Source: Apus apus | Taxonomy: Eukaryota; Chordata; Aves; Apodiformes; Apodidae | Reading direction: 5' to 3' | Length of the DNA stretch: 64,000 nt | NCBI RefSeq assembly: GCF_020740795.1 | Contig: NC_067302.1 | Span: forward strand, 405,001-469,000 | Shown here: positions 23,888-64,000 of the stretch, piece by piece | Layout of the letters: every line of letters begins with the position of its first letter | Position numbering within the stretch: position 1 is the first letter of the stretch | The notes under the pieces: generated by a model | Databases searched by the model: none | What the model was told of the DNA's origin: nothing | The model's input: the letters and a program-made list of their open reading frames with translations, nothing else | Made by a program: the position numbers and the translations under genes

Positions 23888-24381
23888 GGCAGTTGTGGGG
23901 CCCCCAACATGAGAAGGACGTGGAGCTGTTTGAACCAGTCTAGAGGAGGCCGCGAAGTTGATCAGGAGGCTGGAGCAGCTCTGCTCTGGTGACAGGCTGG
24001 GAGAGTTGGGGTGTTCACCTTGGGGAAAAGAAGGCTCCAGGGAGACCTTAGAGCACCTTCCAGTGCCTGAAGGGGCTCCAGGCAAGCTGGGGAGGGACTT
24101 GGGACAAGGGCAGGGAGGGTTGAGTTGAGGGGTAAGCTGAAAGAGGAGAGATTGAGATGAGATTAGGAAGAAATGATTAATTGTGAAGGTGGTGAGGCAC
24201 TGGCCGAAGTTGCCCAGAGAAGCTGTGGCTGCCCCATCCCTGGCAGTGTTGAAGGGCAGGTTGGATGGGGCTTGGAGCAACCTGGGCTGGTGGGAGGTGT
24301 CCCTGCCCATGCAGGGGGTTGGAACTAGAGGATCATTAAGGTCCCTTCTAACCCAAACCATTTGATGACTCTGTAATTCAG
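23888..24381 (+). repeat. CR1 LINE 3' fragment
   Basis: A sense CR1 copy runs from a GGGGCCCCCAACATGAGAAG segment through GAAGGCTCCAGGGAGACC to GGTGTCCCTGCCCATGCAGG and a tail with CATTTGATGACTCTGTAATT. It belongs to a subfamily different from the 12664 copy. Confidence 0.88.
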
Positions 24382-24404
24382 GTTGAAAGGCTGTGGAGCT
24401 ATGT

Positions 24405-24432
24405 GTGTATATATATATATATATATGTATAT
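24405..24432 (+). repeat. TA-rich microsatellite
   Basis: A GTGTG/TATATA run of about 28 bases follows shortly after the CR1 tail. No other structure is seen here. Confidence 0.8.
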
Positions 24433-27193
24433 CTCACAGTGACTTATGTCCTCAGTTTTGCCAAAGTGAAACATAAATAAGATGGTAACATTCCAGTTTC
24501 ATTTACTATGGCTGCCACTGAAAAGGGGCATCCTGCTGCCCCACTTGTGTGCTCTGCCTGTTCCCTGTCCTGCTGGCTCCCCTCAGCATGGGGCTGTGTG
24601 ATACCACAGCTGGTCCCACTTAAAGCAGCTTAAAAAAAGGGTTTGCTTGGGTGTGCTGCTTTCTTTTTCCTTAGAAGAAGGTCTGATCCCAGACTGCTCT
24701 TCAGCCACATGAGCACTTTGGTGGCTTGAGTGGCTTGTTGAAGGAAGGGAGGAGTGGGATCTCTTCATTCAGCAGCGGCTTAAACTGTGGTGTAGGAGGC
24801 TTTTGCTGGAGAGAGACCTTGTCACTCAGGGCTGCTCGGGTTACCAGTTAAGTACATTCCTTTCACCCAGAAATGGATCCTGCTTCATGTTCTGCCTGCT
24901 TCTATGTAACAACAGCCATGAGCACTAGGTCTTTGCCAGATGTCTTCTGCCCTAGCTGCCATTTCTGGAGGTGTGGAGTGTTCCCTAGAAGAAAGTATGA
25001 AGCCACTTACTGCTCATTTGCTTTGTTTTGTTCACTTCCAGGTGCTACAAGACACCCTACTCGTTAGGGAAGAGAGTTTTCTTCGCTAGTGTAACTAAGT
25101 GATGTGACTGGGAATCTTTTTGCCTATCTAAGTATTTAGATCTTCCTCAAAAACAAAATTAAAGAACTGCATGGAAAAAAAAAAAGGCATGGAATGGGAA
25201 GTTATTGTGGTATGGATCAAAGTGAAATCTCTTTCCATACTGAAGAGTTTAGTTTGTGATTTTTCTAAGAAATTACACAAAGAAACAGTGTCAAAGAACA
25301 AAAATAAAGAACAAGAGGCTTGGACAGGACCTGTTAGTATCAATTATCCTTTCTGTTAGCCATTGTATTCTATGCTCCTATTCATAATCTGAGTGCCATA
25401 GTTTCTCTAAAGTATTGATTTTTCTCTATTACTCCTACAAAAAGTAAAAAGGAAGTAAGCTTCTCTGTTTAAAATAAAACCAATTAAAACTGACAGAGGA
25501 AAAACTGGAATGGTGACAGTAGTACTATTGTTTACTTTCTTGTCTGTGGTGTGAACAGGGTAATTTCAAAAAGAACCTGAAATACTGAAGAAACTTACTG
25601 TAAATTCAGTTGATCTGCAGTTAAGGCAGTAAGGTAGCTTTGATTAGGGGAGGCAGCCTTGGAAAATTCCCAAACCCTCCATGAAACTTTACCCTGGTGT
25701 TTGTGATACACCTGACATGTGTACAGCTTTACCTGACCTCAAGTAAGGGAGAAGAAATCCTTTGTGTTTTTGTGGTTAATAAGAAGTTATTGCAGGTCAT
25801 GCCCATTGCTCGGCACGTGGTGCTCCCCTGCCACCTGGCTGCACGTGTTCTGAGTTTAAGTAGGTCTGGCAGGAGCCAGAAGGTGGAACAGCAGTTGTTT
25901 TTAGGATGCTGGGAAGTTGTTTCTGTTAGCTTGTTTAGTCACTGAGCATGGGGACGGTTCTGTGATGTGAAGGTGCCTGAGTGCTCCAGACAGGATGGGA
26001 GAACAGGAAAGCATAGAGAGAGGGAGCCAGGAAAGCAGCATCCACTGAGATTTACAGCAAAACTGTGGAGGCAGGAATAGGTTGTGTCTCAGCACAGAAA
26101 TTGCTGTATTTAATTTAATTGTATTTAATAATTAAAGTGTTTTTCAGCATTTCTTCTAATTTTTTGTAATCCACTTAGATTCTACTCCATGTGCAGTAAT
26201 GCACACATGTTGTCACCGTTTGACTCAGGTCTGACACATGTGTATGGAAGAGACAGCTCTGCTTGGATGGCAGAGAAAGCACCTACTTGCTTTTGGTGCA
26301 GTTGAGATGGATCTTGTCCCAAGAGATTAGGGCTTCTTTTTAGTACACCAGCTCTGAGATGAGAAGGTGAAAGAAGAGCAATCAAACATGTAGGTCAGAA
26401 GTTGTGAACAGGGGTCAAGGAGATGGGGAAGCCTTGGAGGACACATGCCTTATTTTTTGCCCAGTAAATTGCAAAAATGTGTCAGGTTGTGAAAATAGTC
26501 TCCAAAATTTCTTTTTCATTATTTTAAAACCCTGACAAATAGCATCTCTTTTTTATAGTATACAGGATATGTGTTCTATGCCACTAGGTAACTTAGCATT
26601 CAAAATAAAAAATATTTTATACATTTTCATCAAACTTCTTTTTTGGAAGATGCAGTTGAAATAATAAACTTGCTTTGTGAATTTGGCAATAAACAGTAAT
26701 ACATGTAGATACACTGAGGTGTGCAGTCTTGTCCTGATTTTTTGATGTTTGTTATATAAATGGTCTAAATTAAAACAGGTTAGATTGACTCACACTGTTT
26801 ATTGACCTAGTAGACCAGACTTGATCGTTTAAAGTGTCTTTAAAATCATGATGCACGCCTGATTGATACATTAGCTTCTGTAGTCAATATGGTACAAGTA
26901 AATGGTACAGAAATGTGCCACGTGTGTAATAAAGTCTGTTTGTATCTTGAAGCTTAAAACTAAATCCTTGTTTATGAAATCTTTCCATATATGAATTTTG
27001 TTTTGTACTTGGAAGATGGCAACATGAGTTTAGAAAGCATGTGGGTGGAATATGTAATTAATGTTCTTTGATAGCCTAAATGATAAGCCCCCCCAAAAGT
27101 ACATAAAGCTATGAACACCTTTTTTTGACAGGCTTTGAAGGCTGGTGAGCAACAGACAATTTGAATCATTGAAGCATTAGAATAGTAATACCC

Positions 27194-58615
<31,422 letters not shown>

Positions 58616-61460
58616 GAAGTTGGGGCAAAGGCAGCCTGGCTGCACATCCTGCAAACCCACTCCATTGGGGCTGCAGAGATTTCACACATTTGGGGACTCA
58701 CTTCTCAGCTTGATGAAGAAAACATACCTAATGCAAACTGTCCAGTAGAACATGACACCAAGTCATTTCCTCAGGAGCACAGGCCCTGCCAAGTACAAAG
58801 GTGTCCTCTAAAGGAGCACTAGGCTCAGCAGAGCTAGAGCTTGTCTGAAGAAGAGACTTACAGAAGCCAGCTGAAGTCCTCTAGCAGGTAGTCTCCAGAG
58901 GGAGGGAGTGATACAACAGCAGAAGTATTTGTAAGAGCTTTCTCCTTTCTATTCAGCTTAGTTGTAGTACCCAAGTAAACACAAATCCTTATTTTTATAG
59001 AAAAATACTGATGGCAGAGCTGAACCTCCCTTGTTTTGCAAAGCCAAAAAAAGCTGTTTGATAGGGGTTTTTTTCATAGGAAATATTAATGAAAATGTCA
59101 AAAATACCTCTGTTGCTGTGAAATGTGTCCTCTCTCCTTCCCTGGGTATTCAAAGCAGTTAATTTATTATGATGTCCTGATGTTATTTCCTCAACGTGGT
59201 ATTACTGGAAAATAGAAAGATAAGGGAATGTTTCTGGGATGTGTAGTTCCTTGTGGAGGAAAGTGTTGGTGTTCTGAGTTGATCACAGTGGCTTCTAGTC
59301 AATGTGTGCACAAGCCTTGTTAACAAGCTAGGATCACTGGATTCTAGCTATCCATGACCCAGACCTTAGATTCCACAGATTCTCCCTGTAAAAGAAAACA
59401 AAACTGCCTGTGAACATTAGATACAGCACAACACTATTACAGACTGCTCAAATGTGAGCAGGGTCCTTGTCTGGACTAGGAGTAATTTGAGAGAATTAAA
59501 TGCTCATGAATGTTACGAAGAAGGGTATGGTTATTAACCTTCACCTCTGCTTTCCAGACTCCATTTGTGAGAGTAAGTTCCTTTTAGTAGAATCAGCTGA
59601 AATTTTCTTGTATTCTTCTTTGCATTAGCCTAACTGCATAGTTAGAACCAAAACCCTTGTTAAGAGGGACTTCATTTTCTAAGACACTGTGACTTGGCAG
59701 CCTGGAGCACACTGGCCTTGGGGGTGATGATGATGCTGTTATTTCGGCTGCCATCCCAGTAAAAAAGGCTGGGGTTGGTGACCTGCAGCACCACCAGCCA
59801 GAAACAGTTCCTGGGGGCTGGCATAGGAGCTGGTTTTGTGATCTGCCTCCTCCCTGTACCTGAGTGGCAGCAGATCAGCAGTTGCCTGTGGTTTGTGCCC
59901 AGAGGACAGCTGTCTGCTGTGCCTCGCTGCCCACTTCTGCTGAGCCAGACCCACAGCTACACCCCAACCCCTCCAGTGCTCTGGTCTCCAGCCCAGTGTC
60001 ACCAGTCTGGGACCCACAGGGGACTGCTCTGAAAGTAGGTTGCTTCAGTGGAGGACCCACTCCAGGGCAGCAGATGGTGTGTTTGCTGCTTTCTTTTCAT
60101 GGCATTAATTACCGAGGAGCAATTTCCGTCAGTGCTGGGGGAGTTGCTGGGCCAGCTCAGCACATGCTCTGAATGTGTCCTGGGAGTGTCTGTTCCTGGG
60201 CCAGCTCCAGTCACCACTGTGGAGGAGGTGCCTAGAGCAAGAGATTGGATCCCCAGAGCTAAGGAGCTGAGCAGAGGTCTCTGTCTCAAATGTTCCTAAC
60301 TCCAGTTTTGGCTTTTTTTTAAAAAAAAAATAAAAAAAAAATCAGCAGAGTTTGTCCTTCTCCAAGGTGGTGACAAGAGTCAGGAGTGATCTGCTTCCCA
60401 TCCAGACATACTCTCTGCTCCAGGAACATGTTGTCTGTGTAGAAGCAGCTGCCTGTGGGCAACATGGCCTTGCATCCCATTAGAAAAACCTTGAGGAGCC
60501 CATTTCTGCTGCAGATGTTCCTGAGCAGCCCCGGGGAGGGGATGTTTTCTGGCTGCACTAACAGCTGCTGGGCCAGCAGAGCCCCAGGTGCCGGCGGGGG
60601 ATGTGGGGGGGCTCAGCAGAAGGGTTACAAGAGAAGCAGGAGCCCACAGGGGATGTTCCCCATCTGCTGGGTACACAAGGTGGAGACCTCAGGTGTGTTA
60701 CCAGGAGTGACCCACAGCCAGGGCAGCCCATGAACTAGTGCCTCCCAGCAGCTGGGCAGAGCAGGCAGGGACACTGCAGGGCTCCAGCTCCACTGCTGCC
60801 AGGGCCACAAAGAGCCCAGTTTGTCCGGGGTGCCTGGGAAGTGTCACTTCTGCATCAGCTGGAGCAGATCTGGTAGGAAGTCAGCCATGCCAAGAAGCAG
60901 CCCCATTTCTCCCAGGGTCTCAAATGTTGCCAGAAGATCAGGACTTACTTGTAGTCACAGAAGAGTCTGTGCTGAATCCTGAAAATCTCTCTGTGGATCC
61001 CAGCCCATCTACAGGTCTCTCATGAGTGGGCTTGGGAGGTGTCCCAGCCTGTGAACCAGCCTGTGTGGAGCATGTTTCCTACTCTGGCTGGCTGAAATTT
61101 GGGATTAAAACCTGTGCCTTAACCTCCCACCATCCAGCGTGGCTCAGTGGCCCCTTTGCTTCACTAACATCAAGGCAATTGCAGGAGCCTCACACTGGCC
61201 TGCACGGGGAGCTGGGATGTGCAAGTGCCAGACCCAAGGTACCAGGTAGCCTGGCAGCTGGCTTTGTGTTTGTTTACTTTAAAATGTTTTAAGGAAATTT
61301 TAAGATGTCTGCAAAATTTTAGCTGAATGTGGAACTCTTGCAGCCAGTGACATTTCATACTGATATTTATATGATGTCTCCTTGAATGTATGTAAAGTAC
61401 TTTTATAATAGGAGGTTGATGGTACATTTCTGTGTTTAATAAAGGTTGACCTGGCTATTT
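58616..61460 (+). other. EYA3: EYA3 3' UTR
   Basis: This is non-coding sequence after the EYA3 stop. Possible poly(A) signals are AATAAA within an A-run at 60329-60334 and a better placed one at 61438-61443, followed by T-rich sequence. A UTR of 2.8 kb is compatible with the long 3' UTR of mammalian EYA3. Open frames within it are not supported as genes. Confidence 0.65.
61438..61443 (+). terminator. EYA3: likely EYA3 poly(A) signal
   Basis: A canonical AATAAA in TGTGTTTAATAAAGG is followed within 30 bases by a T-rich element. It is the first well-formed signal after the stop that is not inside a simple A-run. Confidence 0.6.
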
Positions 61461-62740
61461 TATTTTTTCCTGTAATGGCTGAATTTAAGACTTTTCCTGT
61501 CTATTGTGTGGAAGGAACAGCATCTGTATCCAAGCATTGATTTGCTTCTGTCTTTGTGCTCTCCCATTACCCCTGACCTGGCTGTAGCCGAACTGGTGAC
61601 AAACTGGAATGCCTGAGGAACAGCCAGAGAGCCCGGCCAGGGCACTGGGGCTGAGCCTGCCTGGGTGCTGCCATCCTCCCTTCCAGCTTTGCTGCAGTGG
61701 CTTTAAAACCCACCTGATCCACTCATGTTTGCTGCCTCCAGGATTGTCTGTGCTGGCATCCATGGGAAGCAGCAGGATCTCCAGAGCCCCCAGCAGCAGG
61801 ATGAGCCCTGGAAGCTGCTGCTGCTTCAGAACCTTCACCTGTTTGTGGTCTGTGTAATGGGAACTGTCCTATGAACTGGAAAAATAAAAATGATTAAAAA
61901 AAAATAAATAAATGCTTTATTTTCTATAGTCACTGCTTCTGCCTGTTCTCTTGACACCCCTCAGTCAGTCCCTGTCCCCTGCAATGGCCCAGGCTGGGCT
62001 CAGTGGTACCAACAGTGTTCAGGGTGACAGAGCTACACAAGCAGCTGCCAGAGATCCCATTCCCCTGGAGTGTCCCGTGGGAACCAGCAGTGGCAGTACC
62101 AACTCCTTGGTGCTGCTGTGGTGCCCAGGACAGGCACAGGACACTTGGACAGTCCCACACAAACCCTGCCCTGGCCTCAGGTTTATCTTTTTACAGCCCA
62201 GCTGTGTTCTGAGCCTGTCAGCTCTGCAGCAGCTGCAGCCCCTCTCAGCCTCCAGCTGGAAGGGACAGGCCAGAAGGGTCCTGGCAAAGGTAGCAAAGGG
62301 CAGGACCAACGTTTCTGTCCATAAAGAATCCACAGTGGAATGTGCTTCTCCATTGCTGAGGGGGCAAAGCTCTGCCCCCCCCAAGCACCCAGCCCCTGCA
62401 GTGTCCCACAACACCCGCCCAGGGTGTGAGCACCCACTGCCCAGCCCACCCGGGGCAGCTGCTCTCCCAACACAGGACAGTCCCACCCCCTTCCCTGTCC
62501 CTCTCTGAACGTGGCAATAATAGGTGATCTTTGACCTGAACAGCAAAACAAGAGGAAAAGCCTGGCTGGAAGCAGAAGGATCAGACAAGCACTGCCAAGG
62601 AGCTCCCCCCCCTACCAGCAACGCCCTCCCCAAGCAGTAATGGTGGCAGCAGGCACAGGAGGGGCACAGACAGAGGAAAAAACACCTTGAGGGTGGATTT
62701 GTTTAATTGGTTTGGGTTTTGTTTTGTTAAAAAAAAAAAT
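61461..62740. other. convergent EYA3/XKR8 intergenic region
   Basis: This region has no recognised gene or CR1. A second sense AATAAA at 61883-61888 and an antisense one (TTTATT on the plus strand) at 61916-61921 mark possible distal ends for EYA3 and XKR8. The GC-rich part 61950-62520 contains long chance frames on both strands. Confidence 0.55.
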
Positions 62741-62741
62741 A

Positions 62742-62751
62742 TTTATTTATT
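62742..62751 (-). terminator. XKR8: likely XKR8 poly(A) signals
   Basis: The plus-strand TTTATTTATT gives two overlapping AATAAA hexamers on the minus strand, 256 bases beyond the XKR8 stop. This would give a compact 3' UTR. Confidence 0.6.
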
Positions 62752-63006
62752 TTTAGTTGTTTTTTAAAAAGCTAATAATAAATAACAAAAGAAGCTGACA
62801 GGACAGTGCAGCCTCAATGTGCTGGACCCCCCATGAACACTGTGGCCACCCCTGGGGACACAGCAGTGGGAGCCACATGGGCACGTGCACATCACCCCTG
62901 GCTGCTGCCAGGTCCCTCCAGCTGCCCGAAACAGCCTCAAGGGGCAGAGCCTGGAGGACGACAGACAAATCCATCTCCCTGGCAAGTCCCTGTGGAGGAG
63001 CCAGCC
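62752..63006 (-). other. XKR8: XKR8 3' UTR
   Basis: This non-coding stretch lies between the XKR8 stop at 63007-63009 and the nearest minus-strand poly(A) signals. It is G+C-rich near the stop and A/T-rich near the signal. Confidence 0.6.
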
Positions 63007-63737
63007 TCAGACAGCAGACTCAGCAGCCACCCCGTTCAGGAGGTGCTGCCCCAGTGGCCAGGGGAGCTGGGCCTGGGCCAGGCACCGCAGCCGCCGGTTC
63101 ACCGGGGGTGACACGGGGCGCGGGCGGAGCTGCCGCCCCTCGCTCCCCTGCCCGGCATCCACCTCGTCACACCCGCCCTCCTGCTGCCCCCGCACGTTGG
63201 GGTGCAGCCACTGGTAGTAGGTGACCCTCAGTGCCAGCCCCAGCAGGTAGCAGGGCAGGGCAGCAGAGACCACGGGCACAAGGTAGGAGTGCTCATCAGA
63301 GGGGAAGGGCCCGCAGAGCCAGGACAGGGCCAGCAGCGTGCTGTCCACCAGGATGAAGCTGTGATAGATGATGCTGCGGTGCAGGGTCCTCCCCTGTGCC
63401 ACGTTGAACCAGCTGAAGTAGAGGATGACAGCCACCATGGCCCGGTAGAGCTGCTCGGGGCCAGGTGACTCCATGAAGTCCGTGCCCTGCAGGCTGACCC
63501 AGAGGAACATGGCCAGCCACACCAGTGGGAAGTGGACAGCCACGCCGTAGGGCCAGCGCAGGGCAAAGAGGGCAACAGCAAGGATCCGAGGGCAGATCAG
63601 GAAGAGGTTCCAGAGGAAGTAGACAATGGAGGAGCCCAGGCTCAGCACATACTTGTCCTGCAAGAAGGAGCGCAGGGACTGGTGATAGTCCAGCAGAGAC
63701 CACGTCACACACAGGAACGCGGTGCAGATCCCCAGGC
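63007..63737 (-). CDS. XKR8: XKR8 last exon, phospholipid scramblase subunit (partial)
   Basis: XKR8 forms a plasma-membrane complex with basigin or neuroplastin that exposes phosphatidylserine in dying cells after caspase cleavage of its tail. The exon starts after an acceptor (CCACTTCTTTGCAG read on the minus strand) at 63738 and supplies 242 residues and a stop. It starts with GLGICTAFL and includes LGSSIVYFLWNL, LQGTDFM, AVILYFSWFNVAQGRT and LALRVTYYQWLHP, all matching vertebrate XKR8. Six or so membrane-spanning hydrophobic stretches are visible. The cytosolic tail carries DEVD at 63157-63168, at the place where mammals have the caspase site. In vertebrates XKR8 has three exons; the first two must lie beyond the right edge. 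The gene is convergent with EYA3, as in human. Confidence 0.96.
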
Positions 63738-64000
63738 CTGCAAAGAAGTGGTGGAGATGCTGAAGGTGGAGCAAAGGAAGGCCCAGCCTGGCTCAAACCT
63801 CCCCCTGCTTGACATTGCTGAAATGAGCTTCCCACCAGCTCACAAAGTAGCTGCTGCAGATGGGCAGAGCCTCAGCACCTGCCTCTCCTCCCTGGCCTCC
63901 TGCCCTCTCTGGGCTGGTGCCCAGACTTGCCCAGCAGAGCTGAGGAAGGACTGACAGGACCAAACAGTTCTGCAAACCCATCTCCTGGCCAGGGAAGCCC
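63738..64000 (-). other. XKR8: XKR8 intron 2, start (minus strand)
   Basis: The sequence right of the acceptor has no frame continuing the XK-domain protein. Open frames that run through 63738 read the splice acceptor as coding and are shadows. Exon 2 was not found before the window ends. Confidence 0.7.

Larger units (their letters stand above)
10069..27131 (+). other. EYA3: EYA3 intron 1 (17 kb)
   Basis: This is the longest intron and separates the promoter exon from the ATG exon. It begins in the CpG island with a 14-base minisatellite. It holds CR1 pieces at about 12664-13230, 13900-14080, 15358-16395, 18440-19030 and 23888-24381, and a solo LTR at 16398-17376. The blocks 10440-12660, 19030-23880 and 24380-27130 contain mostly AT-rich single-copy-looking sequence, with an A-rich run at 22998-23012 and a TA run near 24410-24430. 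I see no coding exon in them. Confidence 0.7.

Noticed and set aside
23756-24361. 201-codon minus-strand frame
   Set aside because: It is mainly the antisense of a CR1 copy (23888-24381).
62019-62633. 204-codon minus-strand frame between EYA3 and XKR8
   Set aside because: It lies in GC-rich sequence with equally long overlapping frames on the other strand, has no recognisable domain, and sits beyond the XKR8 poly(A) signals.
63738-63774. In-frame ATG at 63772-63774 giving XKR8 a complete-looking 255-aa frame
   Set aside because: The 12 extra residues come from the intron; the splice acceptor at 63738 and family alignment show that this is the last exon of a longer gene.
63296-63835. 179-codon minus-strand frame and plus-strand frames over XKR8
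   Set aside because: They are shadow frames of the GC-rich XKR8 exon; only the frame ending at 63007 matches the protein family.

Overview
This window looks like avian nuclear DNA. The evidence is many truncated CR1 LINE copies with the bird-type 3' tail (ATTCTRTG repeats), one solo LTR resembling bird ERVL-type LTRs, small GT-AG introns, and a conserved vertebrate gene block. The block is PTAFR(+), EYA3(+), XKR8(-), which matches the human 1p35 order read in the opposite direction (from memory). I cannot name the bird order from sequence alone.

Layout. Positions 1-5.69 kb lie upstream of PTAFR and have no recognisable gene. At 5753-6817 there is an intact single-exon coding region for the platelet-activating-factor receptor (354 aa), with candidate poly(A) signals near 9.17-9.20 kb. 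A CpG island at about 9.43-10.44 kb holds the EYA3 promoter and a non-coding first exon ending at 10068. EYA3 then runs to its stop codon at 58615. I traced 17 coding exons with GT-AG borders and continuous phase, giving a 574-aa protein (human about 573 aa). The 3' UTR reaches a poly(A) signal at 61438 or 61883. XKR8 enters from the right edge on the minus strand. Only its last exon (63007-63737) is inside the window. EYA3 and XKR8 are therefore convergent, with opposing poly(A) signals 28 bases apart near 61.9 kb.

The introns and flanks carry about fifteen CR1 pieces of different ages in both orientations, an LTR beside an old CR1, and a 620-base run without a purine at 29264-29883. That run is built of successive TTTC, TTCC, TCCC/TTCC and TTTCC blocks.

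The three genes have unrelated cellular jobs: a lipid-mediator GPCR at the plasma membrane, a nuclear transcription cofactor with a haloacid-dehalogenase-type tyrosine phosphatase, and a caspase-activated phospholipid scramblase subunit. Their proximity is conserved synteny, not an operon. No new multi-gene system was found. The most interesting items are the purine-free tract, an EYA3 exon held between inverted CR1 copies (one ending 35 bases before the splice acceptor), a canonical DEVD motif in the XKR8 tail, and a short upstream ORF across the EYA3 exon 1-2 junction.
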